Numbered from the stretch's first letter, positions 17,415 through 26,004 are shown. The stretch: DNA of 64,000 bases from Paraburkholderia sejongensis (GCF_020880815.1 NZ_JAJITD010000014.1:120583-184582), one strand, 5' to 3'. Numbers and translations are program-made. Notes: generated by a model not told the origin, from the letters alone.

Positions 17415-18376
17415 TGCAGTGTCACCGTGACGGGTTGGCCGGGGCGCAGCTTCGGCGCGTCGGCGGTTTGCGGTTTCGCTTCGACCATGAACACGAGCTT
17501 CGAGCGGCTTTCGTTGCTGAAGATCACCGGCGGCGTGTACTCCGCCTCGTTCGAAATGAAGCTGAGCACGGCCGGCACGTCGGCCGCGCAGCCGTCGCAA
17601 CGGATCGTCACGCGGCGGCCCGGCGCGAGCGAACCGACCACCGCTTCGGGCACGAAGAAGCGCACCTTGACGTTTTCCGGCGGCAGCAGCCGGATCACCG
17701 GACTGCCGGCCGGCACCCATTCGCCGCTGCGATACATCGTGTCGAACACGAGGCCGCCGTGCGGCGCGCGCACGCTTTTCTGGTCGAGTTTCCATTGGGC
17801 CTGGCCGAGCTGGGCCAGCGCCGCGTCGACCTGGGCGCGTTGCGCGCGGATCTGTTCGCTGCGGCCCGGCAGATGCGCGACCACAACCTGGCTTTGCAGC
17901 TCGCGCACCCGCGCGGCGCTCGACAACGCGTTCGCGCGCGACTCGTCGAGCTGGCTTTGCGCGATGCCGCCGACCCGCAACTGTTGTTCGTCGCGCCGGT
18001 ACTGGGTGGCGGCGCGGGCCGCGTCTGCCTCGGCCTGGACCAGCTGCGCACGGGTCACGTCGACTTCGGGCGGACGTTTGCCGGTCGTCAGATCGGCCAG
18101 TTGCGCGCGCGCCGCCTGCAATTGCTGGTTCGCCTGGGCGACGGCCTCGGTCTCGTTGCGCGCTTCGAGCGCGAACAGCGGGGTGTCGTTCGCGACCGTC
18201 TGGCCGCGCGATACCGACAGTTCCGTCAGTTGTCCTGCCTGCGACGACGCGAGGTACAGGAACTCGCCTTCCACGTAGCCTTGCCAGCTATTGGTCGGTT
18301 CGCGCGAGCAACCCGCGCAGACGATGCAAAGCGCGAGCACGGCCGCGAGTGGGGAGCGGAGCGCGATGCGCTTCAT
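17411..18376 (-). CDS. HlyD-family periplasmic adaptor lipoprotein
   Basis: 321 residues. Lipoprotein signal with lipobox CAGC, then the membrane-fusion layout: first lipoyl half near residues 30-70 (GYVEGEFLYLASSQAGQL), a long alpha-helical hairpin from about 75 to 190 rich in Ala/Gln/Arg, second lipoyl half SVRAPHGGLVFDTM, and a beta-barrel domain. It links the inner membrane ABC exporter to an outer membrane channel. Overlaps the tetR gene by 4 bp at its start and the ATPase gene by 4 bp at its end. Confidence 0.92.
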   Translation of the reverse strand: MKRIALRSPLAAVLALCIVCAGCSREPTNSWQGYVEGEFLYLASSQAGQLTELSVSRGQTVANDTPLFALEARNETEAVAQANQQLQAARAQLADLTTGKRPPEVDVTRAQLVQAEADAARAATQYRRDEQQLRVGGIAQSQLDESRANALSSAARVRELQSQVVVAHLPGRSEQIRAQRAQVDAALAQLGQAQWKLDQKSVRAPHGGLVFDTMYRSGEWVPAGSPVIRLLPPENVKVRFFVPEAVVGSLAPGRRVTIRCDGCAADVPAVLSFISNEAEYTPPVIFSNESRSKLVFMVEAKPQTADAPKLRPGQPVTVTLQ

Positions 18377-19068
18377 CGCGCGGGCCTTTTAGCGCGGCGA
18401 GATGCGGCCGGCGGCGTCGGCGCCGGGCCGCCGCTGATTCCATGCGTGAGCAGCGCGACCACATGACGTTCGAGTGTCGCGCGTTCGAACGACGCGTGCG
18501 GATCGAGTCGTTGCCAGATTTTCGCGGTGGCCTGCGGCAGCATCACCAGACCGAGTACCGAATTGAACAGCAGCAGCGGTTCGAGCTGCGCGTTCAGTTG
18601 GCCCGACGCGCAGCCGCGCGCGATGTTCTGCGCGAAGCCGGCGAGCTTGTGCGCGGGCAGATGCGCGAGCGCGCGCTCGCGCAGCAGGCCGCCTTCGTTG
18701 ATCACTTCGCGCAGCCATAGCGAAGGCAACCAAGGCATCCGCGTGGTGACGTCGAACAGGCGGGCGACGATTCCCTGAGTGAGCGCGAGCGGATCGTCGT
18801 GCGCGGGATCGGCCGGCTGCCAGACCGAATCGAACGCGACCAGCAGCTTTTCTTCGAACAGCGCGTCGAGCAGTTTTTCGCGGGTCTGGAACCAGTAGTG
18901 GACCATTGCCGACGTCACGCCGCTGGCGGCCGCGATCTGCGCAACCGTCGTGTTGGCGATGCCGCGCTCGGCGAACAGCCCCACCGCGACATCGAGCAGA
19001 TGTTCGCGCGCGTCGAAGTCCTGCGCATGCGGACGGCGACCCATGCGGGAGCGGGCAGGCAGAGCCAT
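18373..19068 (-). CDS. TetR/AcrR-family regulator of the efflux operon (CecR-like)
   Basis: 231 residues. Helix-turn-helix at about residues 20-65: HLLDVAVGLFAERGIANTTVAQIAAASGVTSAMVHYWF. The C-terminal ligand-binding domain is of the type found beside YbhFSR-like exporters. It is the first gene of its own operon, followed with ATGA overlaps by hlyD, ATPase and permease genes, so it should autoregulate. A good inverted repeat sits only 9 bp in front of the start codon (19078-19097). Confidence 0.9.
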   Translation of the reverse strand: MALPARSRMGRRPHAQDFDAREHLLDVAVGLFAERGIANTTVAQIAAASGVTSAMVHYWFQTREKLLDALFEEKLLVAFDSVWQPADPAHDDPLALTQGIVARLFDVTTRMPWLPSLWLREVINEGGLLRERALAHLPAHKLAGFAQNIARGCASGQLNAQLEPLLLFNSVLGLVMLPQATAKIWQRLDPHASFERATLERHVVALLTHGISGGPAPTPPAASRRAKRPAR

Positions 19069-19077
19069 GTTCCGGTC

Positions 19078-19097
19078 AACTAATTGATGAGTTAGTT
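19078..19097. promoter_or_regulatory. TetR operator in front of the efflux operon
   Basis: Inverted repeat AACTAA-N8-TTAGTT, with further near-symmetric bases inside the spacer (TTGATGAG), 9 bp upstream of the tetR start codon. Position and length fit a TetR-family autorepression site. Confidence 0.55.
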
Positions 19098-19412
19098 AGT
19101 TTCTCGTTATTGAGACTAGGAGGTTTTCTGGCGGGTTGCAGGAGGGGAAACCCTGGCGGGGGGCGAGTTGGTTAGGGCGGTTCGGGTATTTGGATCTGCT
19201 TTTCACGATGAGCGCATCTCGATAGCAGGTCTCTTTTTGAGATTCGGTTCGTGTGCGCAATGCGTTGGCCAATAGACGAGATAGTTTGATGATTCGTAAA
19301 TGGTAGGGTGGTCCGCGCTGTTATAAGGTCCATTCGTCGGATACTCACGCCGGGTCATTGCGCCGTGGTAGTCGAGACGATGTCTGAAGAACTTGAACCA
19401 CTGGGAGAGACT
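19098..19412. other. intergenic region before the first Tlde1-like locus
   Basis: 315 bp, noticeably richer in A and T than the flanks from about 19100 on. No gene seen. It should carry the minus-strand efflux promoter at its left end and the plus-strand promoter of the effector locus at its right end. The lower GC continues into the effector locus, which suggests acquired DNA. Confidence 0.4.
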
Positions 19413-19894
19413 ATGCCGCTACGCTGCACATTTACATTGAACAACAGAGCGACATCCACATTGAATTGCCCGAGTTTCGGTTTGCTTACAGCCTATTCGG
19501 GGCAAAAGTGGGGCCGCGACAACCCGGACGCGACAGCCGTGGCGGATGTCGGCCGATACCAAAGGGCGTCTACTATATCGTAGACCGGCAATCGGGCGGG
19601 AGGCCCGGTTGGTTGCGTGATCTGTGGGGCGAATACGGATTCGGCTCAACCGATCACACGAAATGGTTTGCGCTATGGAATCCGAGAACGTGCGACACCA
19701 CGATGATTGACGGCATCAGGCGTGGGAATTTCCGCCTTCATCCCGAGGGGCAAATGCGTATTAGTGAAGGCTGCATTACCGTTGTTAATCAGGCTCAGTT
19801 TGAACGACTACGCAAATTCATCCGCTCGAAGAAGCCTGAATTGCCGGTCCCGTGCAGCCCGTTGCTAGCTTACGGTACGGTAGAAGTGCGATGA
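19413..19894 (+). pseudogene. Tlde1/DUF2778-type peptidoglycan-active effector, frameshifted
   Basis: Two overlapping frames make one family protein. Frame 1 starts at ATG 19413 (GGGAGA at 19403-19408) and gives 47 residues ending DATAVADVG. Frame 2 continues from 19553 with PIPKGVYYIVDRQSGG to the stop at 19894. Adding one C to the run at 19553-19554 would restore a 160-residue protein of normal family length. The L,D-transpeptidase-like catalytic pair is intact in frame 2: the His in GNFRLHPEG (H110 of the repaired protein) and the Cys in RISEGCITV (C121). Tlde1 proteins are type VI-delivered enzymes that cut or exchange D-amino acids in target peptidoglycan. The next gene overlaps by 4 bp and looks like the membrane-bound immunity partner. 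Real mutation or sequencing error cannot be told apart here. Family name comes from recalled sequence patterns. Confidence 0.75.
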
Positions 19895-20190
19895 AACGAA
19901 TCATTCAACGTGGTGCATGTGGACTAGCGTTCGTTGTCGCGTCGCTAGTTGGGGGCTGGTGGCTTGGCGAGATTTTGTCGTCGTTTTCATTTGCCATGCC
20001 CTATTGGCTGGATGTCGCGATTCGGGCGGCTATGCACATGGCAGGCGAACCTGACCCGCTCGATCCGGAGGACATCGAGACGATTGGTCTTGTTCTGCTA
20101 TTCGTCACTTATTGCATCGTTGTCGCGGTTGTTCTGGCAAGTGCTCTTCGTCTGGTAAGAGGTTATCTGGGCAAGCGCCTCGCGCGTTGA
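19891..20190 (+). CDS. small membrane protein, candidate immunity partner of the Tlde1-like effector
   Basis: 99 residues from the ATG at 19891, overlapping the effector stop by 4 bp (ATGA). Two hydrophobic segments: CGLAFVVASLVGGWWLGEIL near the N terminus and IGLVLLFVTYCIVVAVVLASA near the C terminus, with an acidic stretch between (GEPDPLDPEDIET). The layout places the acidic loop in the periplasm, where a peptidoglycan enzyme would act. No family recognised. The immunity role is inferred from coupling and topology, and from a similar arrangement at 28562-29026. Confidence 0.6.
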   Translation: MKRIIQRGACGLAFVVASLVGGWWLGEILSSFSFAMPYWLDVAIRAAMHMAGEPDPLDPEDIETIGLVLLFVTYCIVVAVVLASALRLVRGYLGKRLAR

Positions 20191-20278
20191 TGTCACAAGT
20201 AGCGATTTCTTCCTGAGGACCGGCTGATCGCGCGCGACTCAATACCTGCTCCTCATTAACTAGTCCGCAGCGCCGCGT

Positions 20279-20692
20279 TCAACGGCTTCCGTGCGCTTTG
20301 ATGAACGACATTAACGCCGCAAAGGAAGGGGGAACGGACGGGTCGGCGCAACTGAACTCCGTCGTTGCGTCTCCAGCGGTAAGGCGGATGCGATAGGCCC
20401 GCCCGTCCGGCACGGCTTTGCGCGCCGCCGCCGTCGTGCCGGCAGGCGCCCCGCGCGCGGCCGATACGAGCTGCGCAAGCTCTTCGCGCTCCGGGGCCGA
20501 AAGCGTGTTTTCATCGAGCACGATCGGCCGCGCGAGGCCGGGAAAGAAGCCAACGCCTCCGTCGATGAACAATTCCGCTTGCATCGGCAACTCCTTTTGA
20601 GCGGCGCCATTGGCCATACAGCCTGCCAATATCAGACAGAGGCAGACGGGCCCGACCGGCAGGCGGCCCCGCCTGCTCGTCGGTCGACTCAC
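20279..20692 (-). CDS. emfourin-like inhibitor of the adjacent protealysin-like protease
   Basis: The C-terminal 100 residues, from MQAELFIDGGVGFFPGLA onward, match what I know of emfourin (M4in), a small protein inhibitor of protealysin-like metalloproteases. Two starts compete. A GTG at 20692 overlaps the protease stop by 4 bp and gives a 137-residue lipoprotein precursor with lipobox LAGC. An ATG at 20584 preceded by a perfect AAAAGGAG (20591-20598, 6-nt spacing) gives a 101-residue cytoplasmic form, the usual form of the family. Both may be made. It is encoded directly behind the protease gene, as in protealysin operons. Family call is moderate; pairing is strong. Confidence 0.7.
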   Translation of the reverse strand: MSRPTSRRGRLPVGPVCLCLILAGCMANGAAQKELPMQAELFIDGGVGFFPGLARPIVLDENTLSAPEREELAQLVSAARGAPAGTTAAARKAVPDGRAYRIRLTAGDATTEFSCADPSVPPSFAALMSFIKAHGSR

Positions 20693-21768
20693 AGTACACC
20701 AACCGTCTTCCACGCTGTGCCGACTGCTTTTGCTTCGGCGCTGCCTGAGCCATATAGCCGATTGGCGTTGGACACAGTGAGTGTAGCGAAGCTCTTAAAG
20801 TTGGTGTTTGGCTTCAGATGCGAGTCGTTGAGAGTTTCATACCACACGCGTCCGGCCTTGTCCCACGCATGCCCGCCGATATCGAGCGCAGCCAGGCAGA
20901 ACGCACGGTTCGGAATACCCGAGTTGATGTGGACGCCGTGGTTGTCCTGCGCGGTGTTCACATACTGACTCATCTCGGCCGGCTGCGGGTCTTTGCCGAG
21001 CACCGGATCGTCGTAAGCGGTTCCAGGCTCCTTCATCGAGCGCAGCGCGACGCCTTTGACGCCGCTCGCGAGCAGTCCCGCTCCGATCAGCCAGTCGGCC
21101 TTATCCGCTGTCTGCTTCAGCGTGTACTGTTTGATCAGCGAGCCGAACACATCCGACACGGATTCGTTGAGCGCTCCGGGCTGACCGGAGTAGAGCAGGC
21201 CTGCCGCATGCTCGGTGACCCCGTGCGTCAATTCATGGCCGATCACCTCGAGTGCGATCGTGAAACGGTTGAACAACGTGCCGTCGCCATCGCCGAATAC
21301 CATCTGCTGTGAATTCCAGAACGCATTGTCGTACTGTTGCCCGTAGTGCACAGAGCCAATCAGCGGCATGCCCGCATCGTCGATCGAATTGCGGTGGAAG
21401 ATCTCCAGATAGAACTCGAATGTCGAACCGAGGCCGTCGTACGCTTCGTCTACGCTTATATCGCTCGACTTCGGATTGCCTTCTGATCTCACCAACGTAC
21501 CGGGCAGCGTCTCGGTCTGATTCGCCGTGTAAATGGTTCGGTGCGCGGACGGCACGGCTGGAACCGGCGCCACGGCGCTCCCGCGTTTCGGTGCGAGCAG
21601 CACCGACTGAACCGACCTGATCTGGCGGAACGAGTGATCGGTCGCCAACGTGTCGATGGCGACCGAGCGCTGCGCAGGCGTGCCGTTCTTTGCTATTTCC
21701 TTGAGCATGTGCGGCGGCAGAATGCAATAGATCGAAGGAGCTCGCCGATGTCCGACGTGATTGCACAT
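20689..21768 (-). CDS. protealysin-like M4 metalloprotease
   Basis: 359 residues from the ATG at 21768 (GGGGGA just upstream). There is no signal peptide. A short propeptide with the protealysin-type PPHML motif (CILPPHMLKEIAKNG, residues 15-29) precedes the thermolysin-fold domain. Zinc and catalytic residues are visible: HELTH at 178-182, the third ligand E202 in GALNESVSD, and the catalytic NHGVHINSGIPN block near the C terminus. Such enzymes mature by removing the short propeptide and lack the long FTP/PepSY propeptide of secreted thermolysins. The inhibitor gene overlaps its stop. Roles reported for relatives include host-cell invasion and cytoskeletal protein cleavage; here this is open. 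Confidence 0.9.
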   Translation of the reverse strand: MCNHVGHRRAPSIYCILPPHMLKEIAKNGTPAQRSVAIDTLATDHSFRQIRSVQSVLLAPKRGSAVAPVPAVPSAHRTIYTANQTETLPGTLVRSEGNPKSSDISVDEAYDGLGSTFEFYLEIFHRNSIDDAGMPLIGSVHYGQQYDNAFWNSQQMVFGDGDGTLFNRFTIALEVIGHELTHGVTEHAAGLLYSGQPGALNESVSDVFGSLIKQYTLKQTADKADWLIGAGLLASGVKGVALRSMKEPGTAYDDPVLGKDPQPAEMSQYVNTAQDNHGVHINSGIPNRAFCLAALDIGGHAWDKAGRVWYETLNDSHLKPNTNFKSFATLTVSNANRLYGSGSAEAKAVGTAWKTVGVL

Positions 21769-21883
21769 GATTTCCCCCATGAAAGCACCAGGCGACGGGA
21801 ATGACGGCTGGTGAGAACAACAGGTCCGGCGCAAGCTCGACGCGATACCGTGGCGCGAAGAACATCCGTCACGTAACGCGTGC

Positions 21884-23506
21884 TCAGGTCTGCGCGGGCA
21901 ACGGGGTCTCGCCGGCCGAGGCCGGACGCTCGCGCTTCGGCTCGGGCGGCGGCTCGGGCAGCTCGCGGTTCGATGGGAACAAGGCGTGCACGAGCCGGTC
22001 GATGAACTGGAAGAATCGATCGGACGCATAACCTGCGACGAACGCGACTGCCAGCGGCGATATGCTCTTGCCCTCCTGGAGCAGATCGCTGAAAAGCCCG
22101 ATCGAAATGCCTACGATCACCGCTGTTGTCACGTGCGCACGATTGGCGACCTTCGAATATTCGGGGTGAAAAAGACACGCGGCGGTGTCGTCGCGTAGCT
22201 TGCGAAGGATCGCGGCCGTCGCGCCCAACCATGCGTAAAGAATCGGCAGGACGAAGCCGGTTGTCATCCCGACGAACGTGAGGATATTGTCACGGGCGTA
22301 GTTCGCCGTTGCGCGAATCTGCTGATAGAGGGCGATTTTCTGGAAGCCCTGATTCACCGTGTCTTTCGGAATCTGGTGGATTTTCTGATCCGACGCCGTG
22401 CCGATATCGAAGAGCGGCAGATCTATTTCCAGTGCATGGCGCAGGGAGTTGCTCGAGCATTCCCAATCCGCGCCTAGTGGCTGTGTTGGCCAGACTAGGC
22501 GGAATCCGTAAGTCATGCCGTTGGAGAACGCGAAGTTCGGCTCTGGCACGCTCGTGATTTCCACCAACTTGCAGTTTTGCGTATACCGGCTGCTCACGAT
22601 GCCCCAGTATTCGCCCCACGGCTTACCGAACAACGCATACAGGTGTTGGCCAACCTCATTCGGCAACCAGAAAAATAGCCTGCTTATCGTTCTCGTGCGC
22701 TCGATGTCCGAATACAGCTGGCGATTGTTGGCCGCGAACTTTTGCAGTGTTTCCTTGATCACCACCGCTTCGGGCGAGTTCTGCACCTGTTCGAGCACTT
22801 CCTCGGAGCGACGCTGATTCACCTCGTCGTTCGCCTTCGACAAAGCGGAGGAGTAGGCCTGCAACTCGTTGTGCATTGTCAGCGCCATCGGATCGCTCTC
22901 CTTGATGCGCTGCTCAACGTCTTCGGATATCTGCTTGATGGCAAAGAGCAGGCACGACAACACCAGCACCAGAAGTGTGAGGAGCGCAGCCAGGATCGAG
23001 TACTTTCGAATAGCCTTGCGCGCACCCTTGCGTGCTTCCGCACCGACCGTATCGCCGGAAACCGGCGCGATCGATTCGGTCATGCGGGTCATCGCATCGT
23101 AGAACGGCACCTCGACCGCGGGCGACCAGTCGAATTCCTTTTGCGCATTGCGTGCCGCGGCGAGCGCGCTGAGATCGGAAGTTGCGAGTGCTTTGCCGGT
23201 GATCCCCGCATGCGACACAACCTCTGCGCAACATCTCAGGTCCGCCGCGACTTTCGCATTCGGATAAGGCGCGTGCGCGACGATGTGCGCCATCGCGGTG
23301 TAGAACGCGGCTTCCGTTTCCGGATCGACGGCGCCTGCATGCAGTTGCGCACGTGCCAGTTTGACCGCGCGGATCCTCAGTTCGGGAATAGCCACGCCTG
23401 CCCGCGCGGCCTGCGAAATGCACATTTCGCAATACCCGATGTCCTGTCTGAGTTTGTCCTGCAGCGATTCGTCGCCAATTCCATTTGCTGAAGACGCAAC
23501 ACTCAT
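21884..23506 (-). CDS. large membrane protein of unknown function, 540 residues
   Basis: Starts at ATG 23506 with GGAG 6 nt before. Residues 1-165 are soluble and helical with paired cysteines (CEMC near 26-29, RCC near 91-93). A strong membrane helix spans about 170-190. A long, partly coiled-coil region follows to about 275, then a mixed domain with WGEYWG and WPTQPLGADWECSS. Further helices lie at about 408-432, 458-473 and 482-495. The tail (510-540) is rich in Pro and Glu. No family recognised. It lies 115 bp upstream of the protease gene on the same strand, so co-expression is possible. A sensor- or scaffold-like role cannot be claimed from sequence. Confidence 0.8.
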   Translation of the reverse strand: MSVASSANGIGDESLQDKLRQDIGYCEMCISQAARAGVAIPELRIRAVKLARAQLHAGAVDPETEAAFYTAMAHIVAHAPYPNAKVAADLRCCAEVVSHAGITGKALATSDLSALAAARNAQKEFDWSPAVEVPFYDAMTRMTESIAPVSGDTVGAEARKGARKAIRKYSILAALLTLLVLVLSCLLFAIKQISEDVEQRIKESDPMALTMHNELQAYSSALSKANDEVNQRRSEEVLEQVQNSPEAVVIKETLQKFAANNRQLYSDIERTRTISRLFFWLPNEVGQHLYALFGKPWGEYWGIVSSRYTQNCKLVEITSVPEPNFAFSNGMTYGFRLVWPTQPLGADWECSSNSLRHALEIDLPLFDIGTASDQKIHQIPKDTVNQGFQKIALYQQIRATANYARDNILTFVGMTTGFVLPILYAWLGATAAILRKLRDDTAACLFHPEYSKVANRAHVTTAVIVGISIGLFSDLLQEGKSISPLAVAFVAGYASDRFFQFIDRLVHALFPSNRELPEPPPEPKRERPASAGETPLPAQT

Positions 23507-23858
23507 AGAAAACTCCACGAGGATTCGTGACTCGAACCTCCCTGAGCGCCCTTCGAGATAATACGGCTTGTGTTGGGATTAACGCCGCGCTGAAAATGGC
23601 GGATTTCTACTCGTCGTCGTTATTATGGAATCCGGGTTTTATCAGCGGGTCAATGATGATTCACTCGGAAGAGTAGTTCGATTTTTCGAACTGTCCACCG
23701 AGTAATCGGCAAAGGTGTGAAATATAACCGCTTATGCGCTGTCTTGTCGCTTTCTCGCTAGGCTTTGTCGGCACAGTGCGCGCGGGATACGAAGAAGCGT
23801 TGAAATCGTGCCGGCGGCCGGATGCTATTTCGCCGGCGGCCAATTTGCCTACGACGCG
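23507..23858. other. intergenic region with a nested hairpin
   Basis: 352 bp between two minus-strand genes, AT-richer than the flanks. No credible gene; a 60-codon open frame on minus lacks a ribosome-binding site. The main structure is the nested inverted repeat at 23663-23703. The promoter for the 540-residue membrane protein should lie near 23520-23620. Confidence 0.5.
23663..23703. terminator. nested hairpin behind the SDR gene
   Basis: Inner stem AGTTCGA/TCGAACT (23675-23681, 23686-23692) with a TTTT loop, and outer stem ACTCGG/CCGAGT (23663-23668, 23698-23703) separated by a 6x5 internal loop. It lies about 160 bp after the SDR stop (minus strand). No T-run follows on minus, so it could equally be a protein-binding site or an RNA processing element. 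Confidence 0.35.
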
Positions 23859-24614
23859 TTACAGATATTCGACGTTACCATCCACGCTGATCGCCTGCCC
23901 CGATACATTGCGCCCGGCCGGCGAGGCGAGAAACAGCGCCATCGCCGCGACATCGTCGACAGTAACCATGCGGCGCAGCGAGATCTTCTCGAGGTACTCG
24001 CTCTTCATCTGCTCGAAACTGATCCCGAGCGTGTCGGCGCGCGCGGAAATCACGCGATCCATCCGCTCGCCTTCGACAACCCCCGGCAAAATCGCATTGA
24101 CGCGGATATTGCTCGGCCCGAGTTCGACCGCGAGCGACTTGACCATGCCGACGATCGCCCACTTGCTCGCCGCATACGGCGTGCGAAACGCGTAGCCCAG
24201 GCGTCCCGCAACCGACGCCATCGAGATGATGCACGGCTGCGTCGAGGTCTCTTTCAGCAGCGGCACCGCGCGATGCAGGAAGTAGTACTGGCTGTTCAGG
24301 TTGGTCGCAATCGTGCGTTCCCACTGCTGCGGATCGATTTCGTCGACGCCGCCGGTCGGCCCGGCAATGCCCGCGTTGTTGATCAGGACATCGAGTCCGC
24401 CGAGCTTGTTGCGCGCGTCGTCGATCACGCGGTCGACCTGCTCGCGATCCGACACGTCGGCAACGCCGACATGCAACCGTGGATTCGCGCTTTTCGCTTT
24501 GTCGATAGCGGCCGGATCGACGTCGCACACATACACATTCGCGTCGACGTCGAGAAATGCTTGCGCGATCGCCGCGCCGATGCCGGCCGCGGCGCCTGAG
24601 ATCAGCACGCGCAA
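23859..24614 (-). CDS. short-chain dehydrogenase/reductase (SDR)
   Basis: 251 residues as read from a TTG at 24614. Classical SDR motifs: GAAAGIGAA for NAD(P) near the start, NNAGIAGP, the serine of SMASVAG, and the YAASK active site. It likely oxidises a beta-hydroxy acid to the beta-keto acid that the neighbouring BKACE cleaves (inference from the gene cluster). The true start is probably the ATG at 24649: MKTIELLKPTP from there runs straight into GLRVLISG if one base is restored in the run at 24616-24617. As it stands the first 12 codons are out of frame. The gene is 9 bp behind the MFS transporter gene if the upstream ATG is used. Confidence 0.85.
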   Translation of the reverse strand: MRVLISGAAAGIGAAIAQAFLDVDANVYVCDVDPAAIDKAKSANPRLHVGVADVSDREQVDRVIDDARNKLGGLDVLINNAGIAGPTGGVDEIDPQQWERTIATNLNSQYYFLHRAVPLLKETSTQPCIISMASVAGRLGYAFRTPYAASKWAIVGMVKSLAVELGPSNIRVNAILPGVVEGERMDRVISARADTLGISFEQMKSEYLEKISLRRMVTVDDVAAMALFLASPAGRNVSGQAISVDGNVEYL

Positions 24615-24657
24615 ACCGGGGTGGGTTTCAGAAGTTCGATGGTTTTCATATCGGTGT

Positions 24658-26004
24658 TCAGGAAGCTTGTGACGGGTAAATGGCGTCGCTCGTTGCGTCA
24701 GCGCCGACGTTCTGCGCTTGAATCGCTTTGGCGAGAAGGGGCACCAGCAGCAGGCCGAGAATCGATGCGCCGATCACCACCGAGAAACCCGCCGAGCTCT
24801 TGCCCGTCGCGCTCTCGGCGAGACCGAACAGATAAGGGCCGACGAAGCCGCCGATCAGCCCGATCGTATTGATGAACGCGAGCCCGGCAGCAGCCTGAAT
24901 GCCGTGCAGCCACTTCATCGAGATCGCCCAGTACAGCGGCAACACGCCGCCCGCGAAGAACGCGGTCGCGACGAACAGCAGCAACTGTGCCGGCAGCCAG
25001 TTCGACCATGTGAACAGCATTGCGCTGACCACGAGGCCGGCGGTCAGCACGCCGAGATAGCGGCAATCGTTGGTCAGGTGTCGATGAATCCGCGGCACCA
25101 CCAGCACGCCGAGCAGAAAGCCGATGCCGACGCTGGTCGACAGCAGCCCGATCATCAGCGGCGAATCGACGTGCATCTGCTGGATCATCGCGGGCGTGAA
25201 GAACACGAGTCCGACCAGCGCGACCTGGTTGAGGAAATAAATCAGGCCGATCAGCACGGTTGCGGGGCGCTTCAACGCGGCGACCCAGTCCGGCGAGAAG
25301 AGTCCCTTATGCGCGGCTTCGGGCACCGCGCGCGCTTCGAGCAGTTGCGCTTCTTCTCGCGAGAGCCAGCGCGCGTCGGACGGCTTTTCCGGCAACTTGA
25401 ACCACAAAACCGCGCCGACCACGATGGTTGGCAATCCTTCGAGCAGGAACAGCCACTGCCAACCGTGCAAACCGCCGATGCCGTCCATCTGCATCAGCAG
25501 GCCGCCGATCGGATTGCCGATGATCAAGGCCAGCGCGGGCGCGGTATAGATCCAGCCGATCACCAGCGAACGGTCCTTCGGCGCGAACCACAGCGTGACC
25601 ATATACATCAGCGCCGGAAACAGGCCCGCTTCGGCGATGCCGAGCAGTACGCGAATCGTGTAGAACGACGCTTCGCCCTGCACGAACATCATCGCCGCCG
25701 ACAGCGCGCCCCACGTAAGCGCGATACGCGCGATCCAGCGCCGCGGCCCGACGCGGTGCGCAATCAGGTTGCTCGGCACTTCGAGAAGCGCGTAGCCGAT
25801 AAAGAAAATGCCCGCGCCGAGCCCGTAAGCCGCCGCGCTGATGCCGAGGTCGGTCGCGAGCCGCGCCTTCGCGAGCGACACGTTGGTGCGATCGAGATAC
25901 GACATGAAATAGATTGCGCACATCAGCGGGATGATCCGCCACATTGCCTTGTGCGTCGCGAGGCGATGCAGCAGATTGCTGTCGCCGGTCAGCTGGTTTG
26001 CCAT
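24658..26004 (-). CDS. MFS transporter, anion:cation symporter family
   Basis: 448 residues with twelve predicted helices. ACS-family landmarks: YFMSYLDRTNVSLAKARL in helix 1 and GYALLEVPSNLIAHRVGPRRWIAR at the helix 2-3 loop. These carriers take up organic anions such as sugar acids, tartrate or hydroxy acids with protons. ATG at 26004 has GGAGA 6 nt before. It lies between the BKACE and SDR genes on minus, so it probably imports the compound they degrade. Confidence 0.9.
   Translation of the reverse strand: MANQLTGDSNLLHRLATHKAMWRIIPLMCAIYFMSYLDRTNVSLAKARLATDLGISAAAYGLGAGIFFIGYALLEVPSNLIAHRVGPRRWIARIALTWGALSAAMMFVQGEASFYTIRVLLGIAEAGLFPALMYMVTLWFAPKDRSLVIGWIYTAPALALIIGNPIGGLLMQMDGIGGLHGWQWLFLLEGLPTIVVGAVLWFKLPEKPSDARWLSREEAQLLEARAVPEAAHKGLFSPDWVAALKRPATVLIGLIYFLNQVALVGLVFFTPAMIQQMHVDSPLMIGLLSTSVGIGFLLGVLVVPRIHRHLTNDCRYLGVLTAGLVVSAMLFTWSNWLPAQLLLFVATAFFAGGVLPLYWAISMKWLHGIQAAAGLAFINTIGLIGGFVGPYLFGLAESATGKSSAGFSVVIGASILGLLLVPLLAKAIQAQNVGADATSDAIYPSQAS

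Noticed and set aside
19540..19565. Programmed ribosomal frameshift in the Tlde1-like gene
   Set aside because: No slippery heptamer or downstream pseudoknot is evident; a single-base loss in a C run explains it more simply.
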